Notes: generated by a model from the sequence alone, not told the origin. Shown: positions 7,730-13,022, counted from the first letter of the stretch. The stretch is DNA of 13,361 bases from an uncultured Clostridia bacterium (GCA_944377765.1 CALWFX010000076.1:1-13361), one strand, 5' to 3'. Numbers and translations: made by a program.

Positions 7730-7814
7730 GGTTATCTTTAACTTTTGCCAAAGAGAGAAGATAAAACAAAAACAGGTTGACGAAAAACCTGCTTTTGTAA
7801 AGTGGACTAGACAT
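7701..7814 (-). CDS. Possible 37-aa leftward membrane peptide with a strong RBS in a hairpin loop
   Basis: On the minus strand, AAGGAGG (complement of 7822-7828) lies seven bases before an ATG at 7814-7812, opening a 37-codon frame: MSSPLYKSR, a hydrophobic stretch FFVNLFLFYLLSLA, then a charged tail ending in stop at 7701. It overlaps the 3' end of the 7112 gene by 29 bases, antisense. The RBS and start sit in the loop of a 16-bp inverted repeat, and codons 2-7 form one arm, so translation could be controlled by structure as in type I toxin mRNAs. No good promoter is visible. The frame may be chance; the ideal RBS spacing is the main argument for it. Confidence 0.25.
   Translation of the reverse strand: MSSPLYKSRFFVNLFLFYLLSLAKVKDNLNSILLTFH
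7773..7796 (+). terminator. Hairpin terminator after the surface-protein block
   Basis: CAGGTT 7773-7778 pairs with AACCTG 7786-7791 around a 7-base loop (GACGAAA). A-tract bases upstream and CTTTT downstream extend it in the style of a bidirectional intrinsic terminator. The T run is short (four), so termination may be partial. Confidence 0.45.
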
Positions 7815-7865
7815 ATCATATCCTCCTTTTCTTATTTTGATAAACGCAATAGTCCACTTTACAAA
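7794..7865. repeat. 16-bp perfect inverted repeat with 40-base loop carrying an anti-SD-like sequence
   Basis: TTTGTAAAGTGGACTA (7794-7809) is the exact reverse complement of 7850-7865. The loop holds CCTCCTTTTCTT at 7822-7833, close to the anti-Shine-Dalgarno end of 16S rRNA on the plus strand and equal to a strong RBS on the minus strand. It separates the surface-protein block from the ATPase block. Arms resemble those of the inverted repeat at 10311-10354 (shared CTTTTG and TAxAGTGG). Confidence 0.75.
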
Positions 7866-7892
7866 GGTTAATTAAATTTTAAGGAGAGAAAA

Positions 7893-8339
7893 ATGAAAAA
7901 AGTTAAAAAAGTCAAAAAGATAAATGCAACAAAACCAACAACAAAAAAATGCGTAAATACGCAAAAAAAACCTGTGAAGAATAGAAACACATCTTTTCAA
8001 AAAGATGATGTTAAGGCTAAAGAGTTTAGGTATAACAAAGCACGAGGTGGACATCCTGCGTATATCGTTAAAGTTATAAAAAAGCCACAGCCTAAAAAGG
8101 CAAAATTTGTTGGATTAACTGACCATGATACAACATTTGGTGTGAAAAATGTTTTGCTGGACGAAAATCCAAATCCTAAATTGAAAGGGCAAAAGGCTTA
8201 TGCTAGACCAAAGGTTGATGAAGTTATTTTAACAAAAAAGACCTTTGGTAAGAAGTTAGAGGGGTGGGAGTTTGCTATTAGTGATAAAGAAAAAATTAGA
8301 ATCATTATAGAAAATGACTCTAATAAAAAGAAAAAATAA
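7893..8339 (+). CDS. 148-aa basic protein with Lys-rich N-terminal tail and compact domain
   Basis: ATG at 7893 follows AAGGAGAG. Residues 1-35 are a disordered basic tail (MKKVKKVKKINATK, TTKKCVNTQKKPVKN). Residues about 45-140 look like a folded beta-rich domain: FRYNKARGGHPAYIVKVI, AKFVGLTDHDTTFGVKNVLL, NPNPKLKGQKAYARPKVD, KKLEGWEFAISDKEK. The conserved look of the GGHPAY, VGLTDH and NPNP motifs suggests a defined family that recurs in mobile elements of Bacillota, but I cannot name it or its function with certainty. The basic tail suggests nucleic-acid binding. It opens the operon that includes the Lys-rich protein and the ATPase, so a role in genome handling or packaging is plausible. 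Confidence 0.75.
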   Translation: MKKVKKVKKINATKPTTKKCVNTQKKPVKNRNTSFQKDDVKAKEFRYNKARGGHPAYIVKVIKKPQPKKAKFVGLTDHDTTFGVKNVLLDENPNPKLKGQKAYARPKVDEVILTKKTFGKKLEGWEFAISDKEKIRIIIENDSNKKKK

Positions 8340-8392
8340 AAATGCGCCACATTGGTAAGATTTCTCAAACCACATAACACGCACTTTCATTC

Positions 8393-8408
8393 TAATTATA
8401 CATAATTA
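8393..8408. repeat. AT-rich palindrome in the 8340-8440 gap
   Basis: TAATTAT-AC-ATAATTA is a near-perfect 16-bp palindrome 33 bases before the next start codon. It contains TATACAT, which could serve as a -10 box, but no good -35 box is seen. It is a candidate operator or promoter core for the 8441 gene; nothing else stands out in this gap. Confidence 0.3.
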
Positions 8409-8440
8409 AAATTGAAAAGTCAATACCTGGGAGAAAAAAT

Positions 8441-8662
8441 ATGAAAAATATGTTTAAGAGGAAAAGATATGAAGAAAAAGCATTGAGAAAATTAAATGAA
8501 ATCACTGTTCATATTGAACCTTCACTAAATGACAAAGTTCAAGTGATAGATAAATTCATTTCCTATTGTGCCAAAAATAATATGGACGCAAATTATGTCG
8601 GTTCTTACCTTGCCTATAAAAAGAAATTAGAGCAAGAAGAATATATGAAAATTAAAAAATAA
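8441..8662 (+). CDS. 73-aa basic helical protein
   Basis: ATG at 8441 has GGGAG upstream. The protein is short, charged and probably helical, beginning MKNMFKRKRYEEKALRKLNE and ending QEEYMKIKK, with a central segment IEPSLNDKVQVIDKFI and YVGSYLAYKKKLEQEE. There is no membrane segment and no recognised domain. It lies 11 bases before the Lys-rich gene, in the same operon as the ATPase. It could be a DNA-binding or assembly cofactor, but the sequence does not decide this. Confidence 0.7.
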   Translation: MKNMFKRKRYEEKALRKLNEITVHIEPSLNDKVQVIDKFISYCAKNNMDANYVGSYLAYKKKLEQEEYMKIKK

Positions 8663-8673
8663 GGAGAAATAGT

Positions 8674-8922
8674 ATGAAAAAAGTAACATCAAAAAAACAA
8701 ACAGTTAAAAAGGCAACTAAAAACCAAAAAAAGGTTCAACCAAAAAGAATAATTAAAAAAGCAGAACCTAAAAAGACTGTAACAAAGCCAGTTCAAAAGA
8801 AACAAACTTCAGCTATGGACAAGCAGGTAAAAAAGACTTCAAAAACTAAACCAGTCAAAAAGGCGCCAGCAAAAGCAACTTCAAAAAAGAATAATGTTAA
8901 GGTAATTAAGTTTTACTTTTAG
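8674..8922 (+). CDS. 82-aa Lys/Ala/Thr-rich histone-H1-like protein
   Basis: ATG at 8674 follows AAGGAGA. Of 82 residues, 29 are Lys, mostly as KK pairs spaced by Thr, Val, Pro and Ala (KKVTSKKQTVKKATK, KPVKKAPAKATSKK). There are almost no acidic residues. It ends in the hydrophobic VIKFYF. Such composition is typical of disordered DNA-condensing tails (H1-like bacterial proteins, viral core peptides). Its stop is 10 bases before the ATPase start, where only a weak AGAGG is present, so the two are probably translationally coupled. The likely job is to bind and compact the element's DNA, possibly for packaging; this is inferred from composition and context. Confidence 0.8.
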   Translation: MKKVTSKKQTVKKATKNQKKVQPKRIIKKAEPKKTVTKPVQKKQTSAMDKQVKKTSKTKPVKKAPAKATSKKNNVKVIKFYF

Positions 8923-8932
8923 AGGCTAATGA

Positions 8933-9853
8933 ATGGCAAGAGGACAACATATTAAACTTTATTATACTGTCCAAGAATTAATTGACGACAAGGTTATTTC
9001 ACCAACAGAAATAGTTATTTTTTGGGGGAAACGAGGTAAAGGTAAAAGTTCTTTGATGGGTAAATTTATGAGTGATTTTATGAAACCAGAAATTGCTCAA
9101 AGAAGAATTGAAATGTCCTGGGAAAAATGCGATAAGTTAAGACAAGCAGATATTTTAATTGAGCCACCAGAAGACCATATTGTTTTTTGTGACACCTTCT
9201 TTGAAGATAATGGCTTTCGTGGAGAGGGGAGAAGACCATATGAAATATCTGCGCTTAACTTAGGTATGCCAAATGAAAAATATCTTGACATTATTCCACC
9301 TGTTCCATTTGCAAGTATATTCCTGGATGAAATACAAGACTTGTATGATTCACATCAAGGAAGTATTGCAACGTTTGTTTCAAAGTGGTTTGAGTTACTT
9401 AGGCAAGTGGGTGTGTTTATGGGAATGGCTTGCCAAAGACCAATTCGAGTTTCAAAAGATATTCGAGAATTAGCAGTATTTTTTGAGTTGGTTGATATGG
9501 AACATATGTATATTCGTGACCATATCACTACAACAATATGGACAGTTAATGTGATATATGATAATGCCAATCTGGAAAGATATCTGGAAACAAGAGATAA
9601 AGAACTTATTGATAAAACATTCAAGATAATGTTTAGAGGCAATATTTTCAAATGCTACGACCCAGATTTCTTTATGCCAATGTTCTATAAAGGTTTTGAA
9701 AATCAAAGGTTTATCTTTAATAAGGTAGAGAGAACAGAATTTTCTGTGGCTGGTTTTGAAAGGTTTAATAATAAACGAATTATTGATATACCAGATACAT
9801 TCAGGGGTAAACAACAAAAACAAAATAAAGGGAGGAATGTAAGCAGTGGATAA
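8933..9853 (+). CDS. Zot/pI-like P-loop ATPase (virion morphogenesis or packaging)
   Basis: A 306-aa FtsK/HerA-like P-loop NTPase. Walker A is IFWGKRGKGKSSL (Gly32-Ser40, GxxxxGKS). Walker B is SIFLDEIQDLYDS (Asp132, Glu133). The segment MACQRPIRVSKDIRELA (about 165-181) matches the sensor region of Zot/pI proteins, where a Gln/Arg-Pro is followed by a 'had to be no resident' helix with IRxLA. In filamentous phages pI/Zot extrudes DNA through the inner membrane during assembly. Classical pI has a membrane helix after the ATPase core; here residues 182-306 are polar/aromatic (FFMPMFYKGFENQRF) with no clear span, and the C-terminus is basic (KQQKQNKGR). So either a partner membrane protein supplies the anchor, or this is a soluble packaging NTPase. 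Zot-family membership is likely, not certain. Confidence 0.75.
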   Translation: MARGQHIKLYYTVQELIDDKVISPTEIVIFWGKRGKGKSSLMGKFMSDFMKPEIAQRRIEMSWEKCDKLRQADILIEPPEDHIVFCDTFFEDNGFRGEGRRPYEISALNLGMPNEKYLDIIPPVPFASIFLDEIQDLYDSHQGSIATFVSKWFELLRQVGVFMGMACQRPIRVSKDIRELAVFFELVDMEHMYIRDHITTTIWTVNVIYDNANLERYLETRDKELIDKTFKIMFRGNIFKCYDPDFFMPMFYKGFENQRFIFNKVERTEFSVAGFERFNNKRIIDIPDTFRGKQQKQNKGRNVSSG

Positions 9854-10301
9854 GATGACAGAAAAAGAACAGCGTGATTTAGAAAAACTAAAAACAGCAG
9901 ACGACTATGTCTATGCTATTCGCGTTGTCAGTGAAGTTGTTTGTGGAACAAAGAAAGCTGACAAAAAGATTGATGACACATTACTCATGCTTGTTGATGC
10001 CCTTTATGAAAAGTTTAAGTATATAATTAACATTTCAAAGCCATACAGAAAGAAACAAAGTCTATTTTCTAAAATTAGTGATTATTTCACTATTCGCAGG
10101 CTTAATAAAGAGCAAAATAAGGAAAACAAGGCTAAGGCAAGGGAACAGCAACAGGTTGCACCACAAGAGCCGGTCGGACAGGTTAATTCTCTTTCACTAG
10201 CCCCTGCTATCTCTCAAACAAAGGTTGAGGTGATAGACAAGGCTCCGGTTAAAGAAATAACCGAGAACGAAGAACAGAATGACGATGTCATGAAGTTCTA
10301 G
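9846..10301 (+). CDS. 151-aa ATPase-linked protein with disordered C-terminus
   Basis: GTG at 9846 overlaps the ATPase stop by 8 bases, with GGGAGG ten bases upstream; an in-frame ATG at 9855 is farther from the site. Residues 1-75 are helical (KEQRDLEKLKTADDYVYAIR, DDTLLMLVDALYEKFKYI), followed by a basic stretch KPYRKKQSLFSKISDYFTIR. Residues about 90-151 are low complexity: charged/Gln-rich (KENKAKAREQQQ), Pro/Ser/Ala linker and an acidic end (ENEEQNDDVMKF). No membrane span and no known domain. The overlap suggests that it works with the ATPase, for example as an adaptor between ATPase and substrate or membrane. This is inference from context. Confidence 0.75.
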   Translation: MDKMTEKEQRDLEKLKTADDYVYAIRVVSEVVCGTKKADKKIDDTLLMLVDALYEKFKYIINISKPYRKKQSLFSKISDYFTIRRLNKEQNKENKAKAREQQQVAPQEPVGQVNSLSLAPAISQTKVEVIDKAPVKEITENEEQNDDVMKF

Positions 10302-10310
10302 CGTATGGAA

Positions 10311-10354
10311 CTCTACAAACAAAAGGAAAAGCGCATGCCCTTTTGTTTGTAGAG
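10311..10354. repeat. 16-bp perfect inverted repeat (hairpin 1) after the ATPase operon
   Basis: CTCTACAAACAAAAGG (10311-10326) is the exact reverse complement of 10339-10354, with a 12-base loop AAAAGCGCATGC. No T tract follows, so it is not a clear terminator. It is the first of three hairpins in the 185-base gap 10302-10486. Filamentous phages carry their packaging signal and origins as such hairpins, so it is a candidate. The arm shares sequence with the repeat at 7794-7865. Confidence 0.75.
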
Positions 10355-10356
10355 TG

Positions 10357-10386
10357 GTTGATTTTCTATATATTAAAAAAATCAAC
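10357..10386. repeat. 9-bp inverted repeat (hairpin 2)
   Basis: GTTGATTTT (10357-10365) pairs with AAAATCAAC (10378-10386), loop of 12 AT-rich bases. It stands two bases after hairpin 1. On the minus strand a run of T falls in the loop and arm rather than after it, so terminator function is unlikely. Confidence 0.6.
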
Positions 10387-10414
10387 TTAGGCAACGACCC
10401 GCTTGCGACTTCAC

Positions 10415-10434
10415 CATTTGCAAAAATGCAAATG
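10415..10434. repeat. 8-bp inverted repeat (hairpin 3)
   Basis: CATTTGCA (10415-10422) and TGCAAATG (10427-10434) flank a 4-A loop. Just before it lies a locally GC-rich stretch, GGCAACGACCCGCTTGCGAC (10390-10409), where GCAA and TTGC can also pair. After it the DNA is an A/T tract up to the next gene. This is a candidate operator or part of an origin/packaging region. Confidence 0.6.
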
Positions 10435-10486
10435 ACTTAAAAATTAAAAAAAATTTAAAAATTTCGAAAAATTTTTGGAGGAAAAA

Positions 10487-10747
10487 ATGGACAAAAATTT
10501 TAAAACAAGTCAATCAGTTAGAAAAGGTTATATAAAAAAATATCGATTTAAAAACGATACTATTAGTTTATTCAAATATAGATATCACACAATGATGTTT
10601 GAAGAACAAGAAAAAGAAAAAAGAGTTTTAACTGATTATGAAAAATCACTTATTTATAAAATATGTGAACTTGAGATTTATATGTTGCTGTTAGATAGAA
10701 GCAATGAGAATAAAGAGGTGAAAGAAAATGGGAGCGAGTGTAAGTAA
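10487..10747 (+). CDS. Hypothetical 86-aa basic protein
   Basis: The ATG at 10487 follows TGGAGG (10476-10481) and is preferred to the in-frame TTG at 10475, which lies inside the ribosome binding site. The protein starts strongly basic (MDKNFKTSQSVRKGYIKKYR) and ends in a hydrophobic helix, YEKSLIYKICELEIYMLLLD, before a charged tail. No family is recognised. Its 3' end overlaps the next gene by 20 bases. It opens the accessory gene cluster after the hairpin region. Confidence 0.65.
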   Translation: MDKNFKTSQSVRKGYIKKYRFKNDTISLFKYRYHTMMFEEQEKEKRVLTDYEKSLIYKICELEIYMLLLDRSNENKEVKENGSECK

Positions 10748-10961
10748 TCAAGTAAATACAGATAGATATTTTTCTATCTCAACAATCAACAAAGAAAAGA
10801 TGATAAAGGCTGGATTAAATATGACAGTGGCGGAACTTCGAGAGAAAGCCAGGCATTCAGCTCATTATCAAATAATATATACAGGTGAATCTGGTGAATA
10901 TGGATATCGAAAACAAACTAAGATTTACAAGTATGAAGATTTTAAGGAGGATAAAATATGA
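10728..10961 (+). CDS. Hypothetical 77-aa protein
   Basis: ATG at 10728 overlaps the previous gene, with AAAGAGGTGAAAG (about 10713) upstream as ribosome binding site. The product has a short alpha/beta look (DRYFSISTINKEKMIKAGLN, MTVAELREKARHSAHYQIIY) and a basic, aromatic end (YGYRKQTKIYKYEDF). No domain is recognised. Its TGA-type end overlaps the methyltransferase start by four bases (ATGA-like), so the two are translationally coupled. Confidence 0.65.
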   Translation: MGASVSNQVNTDRYFSISTINKEKMIKAGLNMTVAELREKARHSAHYQIIYTGESGEYGYRKQTKIYKYEDFKEDKI

Positions 10962-11506
10962 TTGTTATTGATGAAGTTCAAAAACCTGTCCCAAAAGATA
11001 TTCTGGATACAATGGATAGATTCTATAATGGACGTCCAAAAGTTTTGGATGTCGCCTGCGGTGGAAGAATGTTCTATTTTGACAAGGATGACCCTCGTGT
11101 GTTTTTCATGGATAATCGAAGAATAAAAACCACACTGTGTGACGGCCGAGATTTCGAAGTTAATCCAGATGTCATTGCTGATTTTACTGATATTCCTTTT
11201 CCAGATGAGCATTTTAACATGGTAGTATTTGACCCACCACATTTATTGAAAAATAAAGAAGGAACTCCAACAGGATATCAACAAATTAAATATGGTTATC
11301 TATTAAAACAAAACTGGAAAGAGGTTCTTAGTAAAGGCTTTACAGAATGTTTTAGAGTTTTAAAGAAAAATGGGTTTTTAATTTTCAAATGGAATGAAAC
11401 TGATATTAAAGTTAGTGAAGTATTAGCATTAACAAAAGAAAACCCCATATTTGGACACAAATCAGGAAAACAAAGCAAAACACATTGGATTTGCTTTATG
11501 AAATAA
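10958..11506 (+). CDS. Class I SAM-dependent methyltransferase with DPPH motif, phage type
   Basis: The 182-aa protein starts at an ATG preceded by AAGGAGG. SAM-binding motif I is VLDVACGGRMFYFD (29-42); the acidic residue at the end of the next strand is in FFMDNR (Asp52). The catalytic motif is VVFDPPHLL (DPPH at 92-95), a variant of the (D/N)PP(Y/F) motif of amino-methyltransferases. FLIFKWNETDI (140-150) and the conserved end FGHKSGKQSKTHWICFMK complete it. Near-identical architecture occurs in many phage-encoded orphan methyltransferases of about this length. Without a target-recognition domain or a restriction partner, it probably modifies element or host DNA (or another nucleotide substrate) for protection or regulation. 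Substrate is not decidable from sequence. Confidence 0.88.
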   Translation: MIVIDEVQKPVPKDILDTMDRFYNGRPKVLDVACGGRMFYFDKDDPRVFFMDNRRIKTTLCDGRDFEVNPDVIADFTDIPFPDEHFNMVVFDPPHLLKNKEGTPTGYQQIKYGYLLKQNWKEVLSKGFTECFRVLKKNGFLIFKWNETDIKVSEVLALTKENPIFGHKSGKQSKTHWICFMK

Positions 11507-11539
11507 GGTAAAAAGCCGGAAATTTAAGAAAAAATAAAA

Positions 11540-11578
11540 GCGCTGTCTATTTCAGCGCATTCTAGAAGGTATTAAAAG
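11540..11578 (+). repeat. Repeated leader, copy 1, with GCGCTG/CAGCGC hairpin
   Basis: GCGCTG 11540-11545 pairs with CAGCGC 11553-11558 around a 7-base loop. The next 22 bases (11557-11578, starting GCATTCTAGAAGG) recur exactly at 11898-11919 before the next gene. The repeat ends in the ribosome binding site. Candidate operator or RNA control element shared by the two small genes. Confidence 0.7.
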
Positions 11579-11586
11579 GAGTAAAA

Positions 11587-11880
11587 ATGAAAGAAATAAA
11601 AGTGTATATAAATAAAATGCCTGAGAGATGTTGGGATTGTTTTTGTCAAGATAGTGAGAATGGTCATTGTAAAATACTTGGTAGATATACCGATTATGTT
11701 CCTAAGGATTGTCCACTTATTGATATTAAAACTCATGACCAGGAACTTGTCAAGGAAGTATGCGAAAAGATTATCAATAATCTAAATGAGAAAAGCATTG
11801 ATTTAACTTCTTATACAAACTTAAATATAGTTTTTGATGTAATTAACAATGTAAAAGAGGAATATGAGGAGAAAAAATAA
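11587..11880 (+). CDS. 97-aa Cys-cluster phage-type protein
   Basis: ATG at 11587 follows AAAAGGAG, part of a repeated leader. The N-terminal half has a Cys cluster: NKMPERCWDCFCQDSENGHC, then a tyrosine-containing stretch and KDCPLID. The pattern MP-x2-C-x2-C-x-C...C...CPL is that of small zinc-ribbon-like proteins common in Bacillota prophages. The C-terminal half is a helical, acidic domain (HDQELVKEVCEKIINNLNEK, NNVKEEYEEKK). Function of the phage family is not known to me; zinc binding is inferred from Cys spacing. Confidence 0.7.
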   Translation: MKEIKVYINKMPERCWDCFCQDSENGHCKILGRYTDYVPKDCPLIDIKTHDQELVKEVCEKIINNLNEKSIDLTSYTNLNIVFDVINNVKEEYEEKK

Positions 11881-11897
11881 AAACCATCTATCTCAGA

Positions 11898-11919
11898 GCA
11901 TTCTAGAAGGTATTAAAAG
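11898..11919 (+). repeat. Repeated leader, copy 2
   Basis: The 22 bases are identical to 11557-11578. Upstream similarity extends imperfectly (ATCTATCTCAGA against GTCTATTTCAGC), but the hairpin arms of copy 1 are lost. It precedes the ribbon-helix-helix-like gene. Confidence 0.75.
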
Positions 11920-11928
11920 AGGTAAATT

Positions 11929-12162
11929 ATGGAAAAAAGAGATAAAATTATTTCAATACGCGTTAAAAGTGATTTATATAATAAAGCAAACAAAATAATT
12001 GAACAAAATACTTCTTGTTTTGAGACATATGCAACTAAAAAATATTACAACATGTTAAGAGGGAAGTATTATGATTATGATAACTTTTATCGTAAGTTTT
12101 CCATTGCTGATTTGTTAGAAATAGCGCTGAAAGAATTTATAAAAGATAATTCAGCGCAGTAA
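11929..12162 (+). CDS. 77-aa ribbon-helix-helix-like protein
   Basis: ATG at 11929 follows AAAGAGG at the end of the repeated leader. The N-terminus KIISIRVKSDLYNKANKIIE fits the beta strand plus first helix of RHH/CopG-type proteins, and the end FSIADLLEIALKEFIKDN fits the second helix. Between them is a Tyr-rich insert (ATKKYYNMLRGKYYDYDNFY) longer than usual, so this would be an unusual RHH protein. If so it probably binds DNA as a dimer, and the repeated leader or the GCGCTG/CAGCGC palindromes are plausible targets. Its own 3' end contains an 8-bp inverted repeat GCGCTGAA (12124-12131) / TTCAGCGC (12150-12157) with the same core as the leader hairpin. Confidence 0.6.
   Translation: MEKRDKIISIRVKSDLYNKANKIIEQNTSCFETYATKKYYNMLRGKYYDYDNFYRKFSIADLLEIALKEFIKDNSAQ
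12124..12157. repeat. 8-bp inverted repeat GCGCTGAA/TTCAGCGC at the 3' end of the RHH-like gene
   Basis: Arms at 12124-12131 and 12150-12157, spacer 18 bases. The core GCGCTG...CAGCGC equals the hairpin arms at 11540-11558. It lies inside coding sequence, so it may be chance, but recurrence of a GC-rich hexamer pair in AT-rich DNA is notable. Confidence 0.5.
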
Positions 12163-12216
12163 AAGTATTACTTTTAATTCGAATTTTTTGTATTACATTT
12201 TACCAGGAGGTTTAAT

Positions 12217-12390
12217 ATGGTAAATCACACAAAACAGGAATATATAAATGAGATTTTAAGGTTGTGTCGTATTTTAACACAGTGTAAGTATAATTCGGCT
12301 GATGATGAAAATATAAAAAGATTAATTGCTGAAAATTTGCATGGTATAGGCAAGATTGAGCATGAAAAGATGATGCTTGAAGGGAGGTGA
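12217..12390 (+). CDS. 57-aa hypothetical protein
   Basis: ATG at 12217 has CAGGAGG seven bases upstream and opens a 57-codon frame ending in TGA at 12388-12390. The product is helical and polar (HTKQEYINEILRLCRILTQC, DDENIKRLIAENLHGIGKIE, EHEKMMLEGR) with two Cys in the first helix. Its last codons contain GGGAGGTGA, the ribosome binding site of the next gene, so the two are coupled. No family is recognised. Confidence 0.7.
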   Translation: MVNHTKQEYINEILRLCRILTQCKYNSADDENIKRLIAENLHGIGKIEHEKMMLEGR

Positions 12391-12395
12391 TGTAT

Positions 12396-12608
12396 GTGGA
12401 AGCCATGAAATTCAAAGACATAGTGCAAGGAATAATGGACTATAATGGTTGGACACAAATTGAGTTTGCGGACCATTATAGAATTATACCAAGCCAAGTT
12501 TACCGCTGGTTGCAAGGTCAAAACCCGAAGCCAGATGTTTATGTCAAGTTTTATAACATTTATCAAGAATTAAAGAAAGATAGAGCACTTCAAAATGATG
12601 TAGTTTAA
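12396..12608 (+). CDS. Small Cro/CI-like helix-turn-helix protein
   Basis: The frame is open from a GTG at 12387, but GGGAGGTGAT at 12382-12391 points to GTG at 12396 (about 8 bases from GGAGG); ATG at 12405 is a second option. The 70-aa product has an HTH core: KFKDIVQGIMDYNGWTQIEF, then FADHYRIIPSQVYRWLQGQ, with the recognition helix around PSQVYRWLQG, then a helix (DVYVKFYNIYQELKKD). It resembles small Cro-like or plasmid-copy-type DNA-binding proteins. It is the last gene before the non-coding origin/attachment region, so it may regulate replication or excision. The assignment as DNA-binding is good; its target is not known. Confidence 0.7.
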   Translation: MEAMKFKDIVQGIMDYNGWTQIEFADHYRIIPSQVYRWLQGQNPKPDVYVKFYNIYQELKKDRALQNDVV

Positions 12609-12684
12609 TAAAAATAGTTACTGTCCAGGGTGAAATTCCCTGTTAATATAACCACTCTTAATAGATTTTAAAAAGAAAGACACT

Positions 12685-12703
12685 AAGTGCCTTGCATTTT
12701 TTT
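12685..12703 (+). terminator. Weak rightward terminator after the accessory cluster
   Basis: AAGTGC 12685-12690 and GCATTT 12694-12699 can pair (one G-T) around a 3-base loop, followed by T residues to 12703. The stem is short, so the call is tentative; position after the last gene supports it. Confidence 0.35.
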
Positions 12704-12870
12704 CTACCATAGTATACGCAAATTTTTTCTATTACTTAGAAATGATATGCGAGTATAAAAGAAAAAAAGAAGCAAAAAAAGAAACTACTTATAATAAACT
12801 TTATTAGTATATTAAAATTTTTAAACTTTAATTTAAAATATAGAGATAACTAAAATTTTAATATAATAAT

Positions 12871-12906
12871 TTATTTATATAATAAGTATATATATTATAT
12901 AAATAA
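12871..12906. repeat. 14-bp all-A/T inverted repeat in AT-rich tract
   Basis: TTATTTATATAATA (12871-12884) is the exact reverse complement of 12893-12906, spacer AGTATATA. It ends the AT-rich stretch. Candidate DNA-unwinding or single-strand origin structure. Confidence 0.6.
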
Positions 12907-12926
12907 GGGAAAAAGAGGAAATTTGT

Positions 12927-12962
12927 GACCTAGCGGTCGCGAGTGTGGCGACTAAGTCGCCA
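12927..12962. repeat. GC-rich hairpin island with GTCGC/GCGAC iterations
   Basis: GACC-TAGC-GGTC (12927-12938) and TGGCGAC-TAA-GTCGCCA (12946-12962) are two perfect hairpins. GGTCGC, GGCGAC and GTCGCC alternate, so other pairings are possible. In DNA this AT-rich the island is conspicuous. Candidate initiator-binding or nick site; no protein match is proven. Confidence 0.6.
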
Positions 12963-13022
12963 TGCTGAACAAAAAATGAAAAGTAGTCTTGCAACTGGTT
13001 CAAAGGTACAATTTATATTATT

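Noticed and set aside
9355..9823. Leftward frames of 98 and 117 aa and a 66-aa plus frame inside the ATPase gene
   Set aside because: They lie wholly within the Walker-motif ATPase frame and have no start signals of their own.
12212..12566. Leftward frames of 69 and 113 aa
   Set aside because: Antisense to two small rightward genes with strong, overlapping ribosome binding sites; no RBS on the minus strand.
12626..12642. CAGGG/CCCTG stem as terminator
   Set aside because: Only a 5-bp stem and no T run follows; the weak hairpin at 12685 is better placed.
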